From assembly GCF_018873765.1 (NCBI RefSeq), contig NC_057921.1, positions 65,895,557 through 65,959,556 of the forward strand: a stretch of 64,000 nucleotides of DNA. The letters are read 5' to 3'. The position numbers and the translations under genes were made by a program. Under the pieces are notes generated by a model, which did not search any database, was not told the DNA's origin, and saw nothing but the letters and a program-made list of their open reading frames with translations. The stretch's first letter is position 1. Each line of letters starts with the position of its first letter. Below are positions 1-10,776 of this stretch, piece after piece. The DNA comes from Telopea speciosissima. Its lineage: Eukaryota > Streptophyta > Magnoliopsida > Proteales > Proteaceae.

Positions 1-162
1 GAGGAAGGATTTCTCAAATTCAAACTGAGTGATCCTCAGCTTCAAAGGATCAGTCGAACCACTTGCCCTACTACTACTCCTTCCAGAACTGTAAAATTTC
101 CGACTAACCCTGATCGTTGTTCTTGGAATCCAGCTCTCGACAGTATCTCTGAAGAGTTCTAA
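1..162 (+). CDS. 3' end of small uncharacterised plant protein (tandem paralogue A)
   Basis: The window opens inside this gene; only the last 53 codons and the TAA at 160-162 are present. The tail reads KLSDPQLQRI, then SWNPALDSISEEF, and matches the C-terminus of the full gene at 3692-4129 nearly residue for residue, including the W-x-P-x-L-x-S-I motif. Similarity continues through the 3' UTR to about position 540, so the two are tandem duplicates. The frame is open and the same residues are kept, so I treat it as a real gene. I do not know the family's function. The start and N-terminus lie outside the window. Confidence 0.75.
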   Translation, partial: EEGFLKFKLSDPQLQRISRTTCPTTTPSRTVKFPTNPDRCSWNPALDSISEEF

Positions 163-540
163 ATTCTCAATTAACCAATTCAGATTCATTCATGGATCGG
201 TTCTTGAATCGATCAAGGCCGGGGTTCACGATAACTTTTACTTTTAAAGTTTGAAATCTTCTCAGTTATGATGTATGTAAATTTTTTGTTTTTGAATTCA
301 AAGAGACGAGAGGGGTTTGATGGATTTCGGTGAATGCCCAATTCAAATCAGAATCCACATATTCCGATTCTAAGTCAATTCCTGTAACCTCTTTTGAATC
401 GCCAATACTAATTATTTTCTTTTAATAGTCAATAAAATAGCTGAAAATCAATGAAAACATATGTCTTGTTGCAGTAAGATCTCAAGTTTACTGAATCAAA
501 ACCCCAAAAAGATCACAAATTTTAAAAAGGAAGTGGGTTC
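163..540 (+). repeat. 3' flank shared with the duplicate at 4130-4495
   Basis: This stretch aligns with 4130-4495, including the shared string GAATGCCCAATTCAAATCAG and a common run near 'caaaaccccaaaa'. It is the 3' UTR and downstream part of the roughly 0.53-kb duplicated block (position 1 corresponds to 3968). Differences are scattered substitutions and small indels, so the duplication is not recent. Confidence 0.8.
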
Positions 541-651
541 CAGCATGGCCCCAGCACCAGCACGGGCCAATGGAAGAATGCATGGGAGCTGTAGGGGTGA
601 GATCTCCAACTTTCACAGGGCAGACGAAAATTATCTTTTCCAGTTTACTGT

Positions 652-774
652 CCGGCCCAGTTCCCTAGTGCCTCTAATAAGGGGGTGAACCCTACTCGGG
701 CAGAGTGTTCGGGCAGGGGTAGTAGGGTAGTCATTGTGCCCCCCTTGTTAGAGGCACTGGGGAACTGGCCCCGA
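652..774. mobile_element. Fold-back (MITE-like) element with GTCATTGTGCC core
   Basis: Arms 653-685 and 739-773 are near-perfect inverted repeats: CGGCCCAGTTCCCTAGTGCC on the left and its complement, ending GGGGAACTGGCCCCG, on the right. The spacer carries AGTCATTGTGCC. The element belongs to the GC-rich fold-back class seen across the window. Its right arm was later included in the 349-bp tandem duplication starting at 723. Confidence 0.6.
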
Positions 775-1403
775 CAGAGACCTGTAGGGGATAAAGAACC
801 GGGGGCAAGCGATCATTTTGCACCCCCATACATTTGGGGACATGCTGCGTATTGTGTTTCTTTTTTAAATTGCAAATTATTTAACACCTCAAGGGTTGTC
901 AATAAGAAAACCCCTTTATAACAAATCCATGCCACATTGGCCATGCTTTTATAAAATCCAATTAAAGAACACAGATGACATTTTCTAAAGATGGTTACAT
1001 ACAGAGTATAGTGTAAAAATATATGGTCTGATCAAAAGCTAAGAAGAAAATAGAAATATGATTGTACATAATAGGGTAGTCATTGTGCCCCCTTGTTAGA
1101 GGCACTGGAGAGGGACTGTAGGGGATAAAGAACGGGGCAAGCGATCATTTTGCACCTCCATACATTTGGGGACATGCTGCGTATTGTGTTTCTTTTTTAA
1201 ATTGCAAATTATTTAACACCTCAAGGGTTGTCAATAAGAAAACCCCTTTATAACAAATCCATGCCACATTGGCCATGCTTTTATAAAATCCAATTAAAGA
1301 ACACAGATGACATTTTCTAAAGATGGTTACATACAGAGTATAGTGTAAAAATATATGGTCTGATCAAAAGCTAAGAAGAAAATAGAAATATGATTGTACA
1401 TAA
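723..1403. repeat. Recent tandem duplication, 349-bp unit x2
   Basis: Unit 1 (723-1071) and unit 2 (1072-1403) are almost identical from TAGGGTAGTCATTG through ATGATTGTACATA. Unit 2 lacks about 17 bp near its start. The near identity implies a recent event. Each unit contains one copy of the dispersed 'acacctcaaggg' motif (870-920 and 1202-1250). Confidence 0.9.
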
Positions 1404-1537
1404 ACTGATAAAAGTAGCATCATAATTCCAATACAAACATGTCATGTAGGATCTTTTGCCATCAGAATTCATAACTCGTGCAAAAGGGAGATAGGAAAAT
1501 AAAAAGAATTCTCCCACCAAATGATTGGCTTCACGAC

Positions 1538-1807
1538 TAGGGGTGTAAATGAATAGCTGAAATTCGTTTCCGTATCCGTGTCCGTATCTGTTTAGCACTA
1601 TCCGAATCCGTCTGAACGCTAAACGGATGCGGATACGAATAGGATATAGCTATCCGAAAAGCTATATTTACATATATACGGATAAAATATCCGATCCGTA
1701 GCCGTGTCTGTATCCGTTTAGCACTATCCGAATCCGTCTGATAGCTAATCGGATGCAGATGTGGATATAGCACTATCCGAACCAAATCCGATCCGTTTAC
1801 AGCCCTA
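1538..1807. mobile_element. hAT-type MITE rich in ATCCG repeats
   Basis: The ends are TAGGGGTGTAAA (1538) and TTTACAGCCCTA (ending 1807), a 12-bp terminal inverted repeat with one mismatch. They are flanked by an 8-bp target duplication, TTCACGAC (1530-1537) and TTCACAAC (1808-1815), one mismatch. The interior is a run of degenerate TATCCG/CGGATA repeats. An 8-bp duplication and TAGGG ends are typical of plant hAT MITEs. It has no coding capacity. Confidence 0.8.
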
Positions 1808-1815
1808 TTCACAAC

Positions 1816-3540
1816 TCAACTTAATTTGGGAGGTTAGCATTTTTAAAGAAATGATGTTCTATTTTAGATAAAGGAGCTTTTGTATTTCAACTTGGACTTG
1901 ATATGTGAGGTAAGGGATCTTATAGTTTAAAAGATTGGAGTGTCCATCCTGCAACTTTGCATGCATTTCTAGGGAGGCGAACTGTATCATCCATTCTCTA
2001 ACTCGGAAGGCTCTGTCTTTGGCAAATAAAACGACTTAGCCACTTTCCACTCCTTGGCTTCTTGATCTTTGTAATCAAGAAGCCTCGTGCTTCTCTTGCC
2101 ACCCCCTTGCAATAAATTTTGTATTTACCAAAAAAAAATGGTATAAAATTTTATAGGTGTATTTATTATTTAGAACTTGACTAATTCTTTTAATAGCCAT
2201 TATATAGTCTTATTTTTAAAACTCTTTTAAGACAAGGGTATAAGTGTTTCCAAAACCAAGTTGAAAATGACACATCATTATATCATTATCAAAAGACTTA
2301 GTTCTTACCAAAAAAAAAAAAATCAAAAGATGTCATTGTCATATGCCTATTTTTCCAGTATATATGTGAAATGACATTATTACCTTCGTTTGGAGAAGAG
2401 TTAGTGATATTAAAAGGGCACAAAAAGTAACGTTACAAATTATTTGACATCTTGAGGGGTGTCAATAAAAAATTCCCTTTAAAAATAGAACTGTCTAAAT
2501 GACACCTCTACCGTGTATTTAGAACTTATAACTTTCATTTAACTGCTCTTTTGTCATATTCTATAAAATTCTTTAGCTTAAAGGTAAAAAAAGGTTTTTA
2601 AAATAATTTGAAAATTGATTTCTCGTGTCATTATCAAAAGGTTATTGTCATGCAAATATTTATAACCTTACTTTTTGCCCCTTGTTGTATTCTGAAAAAT
2701 TATTTAAAATTTTCACTACGTTCAGATAAGAGTTGTACTCGTATGGAACTCTTTGTTTCTTAGTATGATCTCTATCATCATCTCTTTACATTTACATTAA
2801 ATACAAAGGGCAAAAAAGTAAGTAGATTCCCTACGGGAAAAAAAAGTATGTTACACTTAATCTTAAAAGGGCCAAAAAAATAAGTTACAAATTATTTGAA
2901 ACCTCAAGCGGTGCCAATAAAAAAAATCCCTTTAAAAATTGAATCCTGATCCATAAAATCATCTTATTCAAATTGGAACTTGATATTGGCTGACTCCAAT
3001 TAACTTTTGATCCAATTTAGATCGAATCAGAATCGATGGAAACTAAATTTATACCAAATTTTAAGTTTTTAATTAACTGATTCTAAAACTTTTGCAATGT
3101 TTAAAATGCAGAATCAGCCTTCATGAACTCTAGAATCGATCCACAAATCCAAAAACATGAAAATTTTTAGGGTTTTAAGTGTGAATCGGCCATATTGGAT
3201 CGGTTAAGATTGGGATCGATCACCGATCCGATTCTTGATTTTTAAAACCATGAACTTTTGGAACTAGAATCATGAGGCTTCATATATGAGAAACCAATTC
3301 TAAGATTTTTGGGTCGGACCAGAATCGGTTGGGACACATTCGACCCTGATTCCAAGATTAAAATACTTAGTCCTCACTAATCCGACCCAGACCCAGTCTT
3401 GCATACTTTTCTTGGTGATATAAACTGTGGTTGCCCTAGTGGGGGGCTCACTGAAAAGACTGGTTCTGGACCTTCAAGAACTTCATGAGACTTGACGATT
3501 GACGGGACACGTTGGGTCGGGTCTCACATTCCTTGAGACC
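1816..3540. other. AT-rich intergenic DNA with two copies of a dispersed motif
   Basis: I see no gene here. Two copies of a roughly 47-bp motif (attattTGACACcTtgaGGGGTGTCaataa type) lie at 2434-2480 and 2885-2932, each followed by 'ccctttaaaaat'. The rest is homopolymer-rich AT sequence and degenerate GATTCGGATCGG-like text between 2990 and 3350. Confidence 0.5.
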
Positions 3541-3603
3541 GATGCCGCGTTCTATACTTCACCACAATTTTGGGAGAGAGTTTAACCCTTTCTCTATTCT
3601 ATC

Positions 3604-3612
3604 TATATATAT
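3604..3612 (+). promoter_or_regulatory. Candidate TATA box for the 3692 gene
   Basis: TATATATAT lies 80 bp before the ATG at 3692, a usual TATA-to-ATG distance for a short plant 5' UTR. The leader that follows is CT-rich. Confidence 0.45.
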
Positions 3613-3691
3613 CGTCTTCTTCACTTCACTCCTTCCAAGTTTCAGAGTTCCTTCTTCCTCTAATCTCATCTTCTTTTTTCTCTCTTAATCT

Positions 3692-4129
3692 ATGGAGAAC
3701 TGTTGTTTTCTTAACTGCTTCAGTATTGGAGTACTCAAAGATGAAGAAATAGTGGATCCAAAGCATGTTTGCAGAGATCATCTGAACAAAAGACCTTCTT
3801 TCTCCATTAAAGAGGGCTCCCCTGTTCCTACTACTCCTGCTGGAACTCATCATGGGAGAGAAGAACGAAGCAGAAAACAAGTAATTGGGTCTTCAGGAGG
3901 AGTGACGAGAATGAAGATTCTACTTACAAAGAAAGAAGCAGCTTTACTCTTATCTAAATGCAAAGTTGAAGAAGGACTTCTCAAATTGAAATTGAGTGAT
4001 GATCAGCTTCAAAGGATCAGAGGAACCACTTGCACCAATACTACTCCTTCCAGTACTGTAAAATTTCCAACTAGCCCTGATCATTGTTCTTGGAATCCAG
4101 CTCTCGAGAGTATCTCTGAAGAGTTTTAA
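3692..4129 (+). CDS. Small uncharacterised plant protein, 145 aa (tandem paralogue B)
   Basis: A single-exon open frame starting MENCCFLNC and ending in SISEEF. From the N-terminus: a Cys-rich head (residues 1-12), a Ser/Pro/Gly-rich middle without predicted fold (about 30-70), then a conserved C-terminal module from RMKILLTKKEAALLLSK to W-N-P-A-L-E-S-I. The same two landmarks ([MV]KI[LV]LTKxE and WxPxLExIxE) occur in the 110-aa protein at 10777-11109, so all three small genes here belong to one family. I do not know its function. The TATA at 3604 and CT-rich leader support this ATG. It is a tandem copy of the gene ending at 162. There is no transmembrane segment or signal peptide. Confidence 0.8.
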   Translation: MENCCFLNCFSIGVLKDEEIVDPKHVCRDHLNKRPSFSIKEGSPVPTTPAGTHHGREERSRKQVIGSSGGVTRMKILLTKKEAALLLSKCKVEEGLLKLKLSDDQLQRIRGTTCTNTTPSSTVKFPTSPDHCSWNPALESISEEF

Positions 4130-4499
4130 TTAAATCCAATTCAGATTCACAATAGCTTATACTTTGAAGTTTGAAATCTTTTCAGCTGATGTATGAAATT
4201 TTTTGTTTTTAATTCAAAGAGAAGAGAAGGGCGAGGAAAACTTGGTCTGAGGGATTCCCGTGAATGCCCAATTCAAATCAGAATCCACATATTCCAATTC
4301 TAAGTCGATTCCTGCAATTCTCTCATTTGAATCGCCATTACTCATGTTTGATCTTCATTTTTGTAATTATTTTCTTCTTTTTAGTCAATAAAATAGCAGA
4401 AAATCAATGAAACCTGTCTTGGTACAGTGAGATTCCAAGTTTATTGAATCAAAACCCCAAAAAATCACAGATTTTAAAAATGGGAATGGGTTACCTGAA

Positions 4500-4640
4500 A
4501 GGCAGAGTCCCTTGCACCAAATGGGCCAATGGGAACATGCGCCAATGGGAACATGCGCAGAGGTATCAATAGGGGTGAGATTTTCTGGGGTGGGCGATCA
4601 TTTTGTATCCCCTATGGCTTTTCAGGGTTCTGTTTCCTTT
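4500..4640. repeat. Degenerate fold-back remnant in the 3' flank of the duplicate
   Basis: Contains CGATCATTTTGTATCCCC, the core text of the window's fold-back elements, and a 16-bp direct duplication of GCCAATGGGAACATGC. The position equals that of the element at 545-790 relative to the upstream paralogue (both have GGCCAATGG then AGGGGTGAGAT), so the insertion probably predates the gene duplication. Confidence 0.45.
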
Positions 4641-5340
4641 AAAAAAAAAAGTTTATTTCTTCTTCTCCATTTCAATTTCTATGGTTCTGATCAATTCCGA
4701 TTATTCCAATCTGATTATGCCTTGTAATGTTAGACTCTTTGATATACATTTCTTGTATATTCAAATGATAAAAATAGTTGTTTTTATTGTCTAATGCAAA
4801 ATCATCTTTAGAATACATTCCAAGAATGCTATCAAACACAGCTTTAATCTCAAATCCCCCCTAAAAAAAATTTCATATCTATCTAAAGCAATTAATAAAT
4901 AAATAAAAATTTCATCACAAAAAAAATAAAAATATAAAAAAATAAAAAAAAAAAAAAAAAGGAACTCTATCCAAAGCAATTAATAATATCAATAACGGTA
5001 ACAACGGTCATATTAAGTTATCAACGAGCATTTATGTGGATATTAAAGTGCGATCCAAGTATGTGGATGTATTTGTTTATCTTTTTCTGGGTTTTTCTGC
5101 AAAGGTGAATCAGTCAATTCCTCAAGACGTAAGTCGACAGCTCTGCTAAATTGGACTATGTCGCTGATCCTGCGCAACTTGAGAGAAAAAGCTTTGGGGT
5201 CTTGCGATTGCCCTTTTGGTGAGCCAAGTGGGAAGGGCCCATCGTGTCTCTCTCTTCTCTACCTCATCATTTCATAATCAAATTTATTTTGAAGTTATCT
5301 TTAATTGTATCCACCAAAATGGATGGCTGAGAGCCTGAGA
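4641..5340. other. AT-rich intergenic DNA
   Basis: No gene or clear element seen. Poly-A tracts lie around 4918-4960. Confidence 0.4.
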
Positions 5341-5374
5341 CTGATGGGGGTGGGAAGAGGATGCATTTGGAGAC

Positions 5375-5498
5375 GAAGAAAGAGTCAGCGCACATACACA
5401 AGATAAAGATTTATGTGATTCATCCCCAAGAAGATAGAAGAAAGAGTCAGCACACATACACAAGATAAAGATTTACGTGATTCACCCCCAAGAAGGTA
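5375..5498. repeat. 62-bp tandem repeat x2 in a possible LTR remnant
   Basis: Units 5375-5436 and 5437-5498 share GAAAGAGTCAG, CACAAGATAAAGATTTA and GTGATTCA. Text of the 'acaagataaagatttacgtgattcaccccc' kind followed by 'acatcgacggtagag' is common in plant LTRs, so the surroundings (about 5340-5750) may be an LTR fossil. No paired end was found. Confidence 0.5.
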
Positions 5499-6021
5499 GG
5501 TTACATCGACGGTAGAGTCCAAATCTACTATTTTCTTAAAGAAATTACAAACTCTCACACACCTATCTCAAAGAGATATCCACTGCATACAGCTTTTTCA
5601 CATGTATATAGGGGGGGGGGAAACCCTAACTTGCAAAAGTACAAAACTATCCCCAGAAACCCACCTGGTATGGTCTGAGACATGAACCAACATAGGGTGA
5701 ATTATTTATCAAATCGAAGATCTCGACAAGCTTTATAGGAAAGAGCGCCTTTGGTGCTAATGTATGCGTGCTTTTTAGCCCTTCTTGCGTGTTTCAAAGG
5801 CGGAACAACCCATCGAAGAATCACTGTACTTTCTAGATTAAAACAGAGATCAAGCTTCACCACTAACACTCTCATGACTAGATTCACTTAAGCCCAATGG
5901 CAATCCAAATCATGGATCAAGGTATCGATATCATTATCCGTATTGTCGCTACCTAATATCGATACAATACTAATATGGATCAGGAGTATGAGAAAAAAAA
6001 AAAAAAAAAAGGGGGAAATTT

Positions 6022-6955
6022 ACGTCTAACACCCCTATGTTTTTAAACAATTACATCTATTACCCTTAGAATTTAAAAAATTATGTTTGTACCCCTGAGT
6101 GCTCTCTGTTATTTTTATTTTGAAAAGACAATATTACCCTTTCTTATTTGTTATTAAGGAAATTTATGTTTACCATCCTTGTGGTTTCAAACAATTACGT
6201 CTACCACCCTTGAATTATTTTTTTAAATTCATAAAAAAGGTGTTTTTTTTTACATATTTACCCCCATTGTTTGAAACACCATCGTCTCAAAAGGGAAAGT
6301 CATCGCCCACATATCCTCTGCAAGTGATCGCAAAATGGAAGGTCGTCGGCTCTCAAACCCTTGTCGCTCCAGATAATAGGGTATGCAACGGTAACAAGGT
6401 TGGATGGAGTGAGTTTATTAATAGCAAATAAGAAAGGGCAAAATTATCTTTTCAAAATAAAATTAACAGAATTAGCACTTAGGGGTACGTACATAATTTT
6501 AAAACTTCAAGGGTGGTAGATGTAATTGCATAAAAACACAGGCGTGATAGGGATCGTTATCCTCTCCTATAACTACACGGTGCAGTACTGCATCGTACGG
6601 CGCAGCAGAGGCCTTGTGGCACAATGGGCCCCATATGGTGCACATGGCCTCTGCAGCTACCGCAGGATGCAGTACTGCTCTGTGCAGTAACTGCATAGGA
6701 TAAAAACTCAGCGTGATAGACGTAAATTTCCCTTATGTAAAAGCACCTTCATTAAAGGTATTATGGGCATTTAGTTAATATTTAGGCGATGACATCATCA
6801 TTTATCTATTCTCATCTAATGGTAATGGTACGTTACTACGTTTGTAAGAATCTTTCAAAATACAGGGGAGGTTTAAGAAATAGATGAAATTTCAAGGGTG
6901 GTAGACATAATTATTTGAAACCATAAGGGTGATAAACGTAAATTTTCCAAAAAAA
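6022..6955. mobile_element. Middle element(s): GGAAATTTACGTCTA inverted-repeat family, two interleaved arm pairs
   Basis: Two inverted-repeat pairs interleave. Pair A is 6022-6158 with the complement at 6419-6738. Pair B is 6161-6235 with the complement at about 6885-6955. Ends read GGGAAATTTACGTCTA and the complement of TAAACGTAAATTTTCC. The arms carry 'acaattacatctaccaccctt' text. Order A-B-A'-B' suggests one copy inserted in or recombined with another. Arm A' is interrupted by the element at 6551-6710. There is no coding sequence. Confidence 0.65.
6551..6710. mobile_element. Inner element: Mutator-type fold-back MITE with perfect 9-bp target duplication
   Basis: A 160-bp GC-rich palindrome inserted in arm A' of the surrounding element. 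The 9-bp repeat GCGTGATAG lies at 6542-6550 and 6711-6719. Internal pairing includes TGCAGTACTGCAT against ATGCAGTACTGC, and GCAGAGGCC against GGCCTCTGC. Removing it and one repeat restores the host arm, which is direct evidence of transposition. A 9-bp duplication indicates the Mutator superfamily. It is non-coding. Confidence 0.8.
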
Positions 6956-7681
6956 AAAAAAAAGGAACCATTTTTAATTTTCCGTCAATCCGTGCCCGAT
7001 ATCTTTTGATACCCTGCCTGAATCGTAGTGGTATCAGTTGTTACCAATACTAATAACCTTGATAGCAATGGATATGTCCTCATGCCAAAAGGAATAATGA
7101 CAACCCAATGAGAAGAAAAACTCTTGCCTTTTGCGTTTTGTGGGGGTTATTATCATCATTAGGAAGGGAAGGGAATCTTTGAATAAATTGGGTCATGGTT
7201 TGAAAATCAAATCTAAGAAGGCAGAATTTGGATTCGAATTGGCTTACCCTGATTTCAATTCATGCCACTTTGAATTGGAATAGAGATCTCTTTCACTTTA
7301 TTCTTTATTTTTGATCGATTATTTTTAATCAATAAAATGGCAGAAAATTCAATAAACGTTTCTCTTGTAGCTACATTTATAGGACTTTTTTGAATCCAAG
7401 ATTTGTAAATCATTTAGTTCTTTTCGATTTCAAATCTAGGGTTTCGGTTAATTCTGACCGATTAGAATTGGTAGTAATTTCTTGACCAAAAATATAGTTG
7501 TTTACTATTTCACGAAGTCAATCTAAAATTGAAATAAAAATCATATCAAATTTGATATAAATTACCTCGAATTTGCCTGATTCACATCTCAACATGAAGT
7601 GGGATAGACGATATGCAAAAATTAATACCTAAGAATGAGTGAATGAATTATAATGGAATAGTTGCGGACAGCATCCCTCCC

Positions 7682-7821
7682 CCAACACAGATCTTCTACG
7701 GCGCGTTGCCTTGTGCTGCACAGGCACAAGGCAGCGCACATTGACTGCCTTACCCTTGCCCGTGCCACCTTATGTCTGCGCAGTACGGCAAGACGGACAA
7801 CCCACGCCGTAAAAGATCTGG
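7682..7821. mobile_element. Mutator-type fold-back MITE with 9-bp target duplication
   Basis: The direct repeat ATCCCTCCC lies at 7673-7681 and 7822-7830. Arms: CAGATCTTCTACGGCG on the left and the complement of CGCCGTAAAAGATCTG on the right. The interior is GC-rich, with GCCTTGTGCTGCAC and CTGCCTTACCC text also found in the 9700 element. It is non-coding; long open frames here are accidents of GC content. Confidence 0.75.
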
Positions 7822-7839
7822 ATCCCTCCCGCGCACCTT

Positions 7840-9690
7840 CTGGTTTCTTTTCTTCTTCTCATCATCTATTCGCTTTCTCACCTGAAGTCGTGATTTGGAT
7901 GAACAGGTACAGTCATGCATGGGGAAGTTTCATGGATCTCATATTACAGAGATGAACCTTCCCCATCACTGCAACCTGGTTCATACCAATCAGAGCCTTA
8001 GGTGTTGCAGAGACGAGAGATTGGTTTCTTCTTCCTTTCTCATGTGCGGCTGGGAAAGAATTGTAAGACAGAAAACAAACTTGCTAACCAATTGTCTCAG
8101 TTTAGGATCTCTACATAATACATATACTTACAAGCCACGCATTGCCAGCCCATACACACCCCCACCTCCTCCGTGATTTCAGGCCATTTATGTTTGTAGT
8201 GAATGGGGCTTTCCTATCTAATGCATACAGGGTTTGCTTGCTTCTGTGGCTTCTTAAAGATCTTCCATTATTTACTTGTGAAGAAGGAAGGGGAGTACAG
8301 TCTAGTTCAAGTGCAATGACTGAAGGTAGGGGTATCAAGAATCGCTATCCCCTCCGATTCGCTGCCCTCTCCAATTCCTTCAATTCCTCCGATTCCTCAC
8401 ATGGGGGTGGAAATGACCACCCTATCCCCTGCCCAAAAACACTGCCCAAGGTGGGGTCCACTCCCTCCTATTAGAGGAATTGGAAGTGCCCACGAATTGA
8501 AGGTGATAATTATTCGGGGTTATCAATCGGTCCCAGTGATTTAAGATTTTGCATCATTTTTATCATTTAGGTAATCGGGCCTTGTAGGTTAGGGCATGAA
8601 CATGTTTCTATTCAATCAATCACTTACTAGTCCATAATTAAGCTATAATCGAACTAATTTCCTGATCAGGCTATAACAGATCCTTAACGGGCTATCATTG
8701 GGCCTGCTAAATAGGTTTAAAGGGATTAATCATCAATCAAGGTCAGTGTTCGACTAAACACAATTAGTAATCGGTCTAATTGATCTTGGGCTTCAACCGG
8801 TGGGTTCAGATCAGGCCAACTTTTGACACCATAAAGGTCCTAAGTGAAGGACCTTGTTGCGTGATACCTTCTTTGCATCATTTGAACTCCTTGGTCTCCC
8901 TTGACCAGAGGTGTGGGAAAACTCTAAACTGCTACCAGTGCAGAGAACCCCTGTAGGACAATTTTATTTATTTTTTGGGTTGTATAGAATCCTTTGAGCA
9001 AGCGACGTAGAGGAGCACACCAATGAGGTGCGAAGGAACAGTTTTGTACATGAAAACACAGTACGGTCATTTCATATGTGAGAGAGAGAGAGAGAGAGAA
9101 CACGCGTACCCAAAAATCTTTTCACTTTTTGTTGGTTAAAAAAAAAATATAGTTATGTTGATTAGTTGTCCATGTAATAAAGGGATGTTAAGGCTATGTT
9201 TGGATGCCAAGAAAAGAGAAGAAAAATATAGCTCTCTCGATTAGTTATCCATAAATTAATTATTGTGTCATTTTCTTATTATGTTTCCGGAAATCACAAG
9301 ACAAATTTGAACCATGCATTTTTATGATTTTTTCAATCTAAATCGTTTGAAACCGATCAAAGTTAGGAGAGTGGATAGTATTATCTACAGTATTGGTAGC
9401 ATGGACATACATGGGATAAATGCCAATACAATGACATTAGAAAAATAATAGAACCGAGTGACAATAATAATTGATTTTTTATTTTTTTTTAAACTTTTAA
9501 TTTCAGGCTTGCTACAAGTTAGGAAAGTTGTCAAGCTCAACCCGCCATGTTATTTATGGAAAACTCCCAACTCCTAACCCGCTAACTCCTCAATTACTAT
9601 TGGTTCAAAATCTCACAAGACCTAGGCCGAGTCGCCTCAGCCACTTATCGATGATCCCACCTTGGCTCCACCCTATAGGACCAGCCTAGG
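7840..9690. other. Intergenic DNA with degenerate repeats
   Basis: No gene recognised. It holds a diverged fold-back remnant at about 8325-8485 (AAATGACCACCCTATCCCC core, 'tattagaggaattgg' text), a 'tatcaatcggtcc' repeat from about 8516, and a (GA)n microsatellite at 9080-9099. Confidence 0.45.
9080..9099. repeat. (GA)n microsatellite
   Basis: Ten consecutive GA units. Confidence 0.9.
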
Positions 9691-9699
9691 GTCACCAGG

Positions 9700-9857
9700 G
9701 GATGCAGATTGTCTACAGCGCAACTGCCCGTCTTGCCTGTGCTGCACAAATATAAGACCACGTGCAAAGACCACCTTACCCCCACTCAGGCAAGGGTAAA
9801 GCGATCTTTACGTGCGACCCTGTGTCTATGCAGCTGCGCCGTAGACGATCCAAATCC
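9700..9857. mobile_element. Mutator-type fold-back MITE with perfect 9-bp target duplication
   Basis: GTCACCAGG flanks both sides (9691-9699 and 9858-9866). The terminal arms are GGATGCAGATTGTCTACAGC and the complement of GCCGTAGACGATCCAAATCC. It shares TCTACRGCGC ends and GCCTGTGCTGCAC text with the 7682 element, so they are one subfamily. It is non-coding. Confidence 0.8.
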
Positions 9858-10189
9858 GTCACCAGGTCCACCACACTTATTTGGGATTTGATTTCGTAGC
9901 TTTGACTAATTGAGGTTTGTCACATGCAAACACATAGCATGAAATCCTGTTTCTCCAATATACAAAACAAATGGTTCCAAAAGATGAATGGTCTCACTTT
10001 CTGATCCCGCAACCTAACCCCAAATTCTTGTCTGCCATCTTTTCTTTCTAAAGTTTCCATTGAACAAAGATCTTGATTCCTGCCTCTTGCTTGCCCAACT
10101 AACAACACAAGAGGAAGAGGGTCAAAAAGAAAAAATTAAAAGAGAGAGAAGTGAAGTAGAGGGAAGGGTTAGAAGATAGATATGAATTT

Positions 10190-10560
10190 AATGCAGATCT
10201 CTTTCCCCTCGATCCCATCAAACCCAGAATCAGATTTGGATCGGAGCCGATTCTGATTCTGATTTTGATTCTAATTTTGATTCCGATTCAATTGAAATCA
10301 GTTGGAATCAACTTAAACCCTAGAAACACAATAGGAATCTATCACTCCGGACGGTGAGAATTGGCTGGGATCAACAGGAATCAATCAGAATCAGCTTGAA
10401 CCCGATAAACGAGTAGGAATCAATCACTCCGGAACAGCGAGCATTGGATTAGCCGAGTCAAATTGATCTGGAATCGGCTTGAACCCTAGACACCTAGTAG
10501 GAATCGATTACTCAAAAAGGATAAGAATCGGGATCAGCCTCGGCTAACTCGGCTAATCCG
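10190..10560. repeat. Three diverged ~84-bp tandem units in GATTC-rich repeat
   Basis: Units begin near 10306, 10391 and 10473, each with the frame 'atc-gcttgaaccctaga...agtaggaatc-atcactccgga'. They are preceded by a GATTCTGATT run at 10236-10290. I see no gene in or around it. Confidence 0.6.
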
Positions 10561-10776
10561 AGATTTCACCTAAAGAACAAGTGATCAGTTTACACCCAAA
10601 AAAAAAAAAAAAAAATGGGCTCAAAGTATAGAGAATTAAAAGTTTAATTACAAGTAACTTGCTTAATTTACATTATGGAAACTTAAGGGAAAAAGAGGAA
10701 AACAAGATGGTACAAAAATGGAGGAAGGGGGGGGAGGAACCTGGGCTTTGTGAGGGGTGGGTGGGAGGGGGGAGAG

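Larger units (their letters stand above)
5916..7063. mobile_element. Outer element of a three-level nest (TATCGATAT-type MITE)
   Basis: The left end ATCAAGGTATCGATATC (5916) and right end ATACTAATAACCTTGAT (ending 7063) are inverted repeats. Sequence between about 6010 and 6960 belongs to a second element inserted into it. This is the 'TATCGG' repeat family seen elsewhere in the window. No clean target duplication was seen. Confidence 0.5.

Noticed and set aside
7662-8474. Open frames of about 90-110 aa
   Set aside because: The first lies in a GC-rich fold-back element and the others in degenerate repeat text; no family resemblance.
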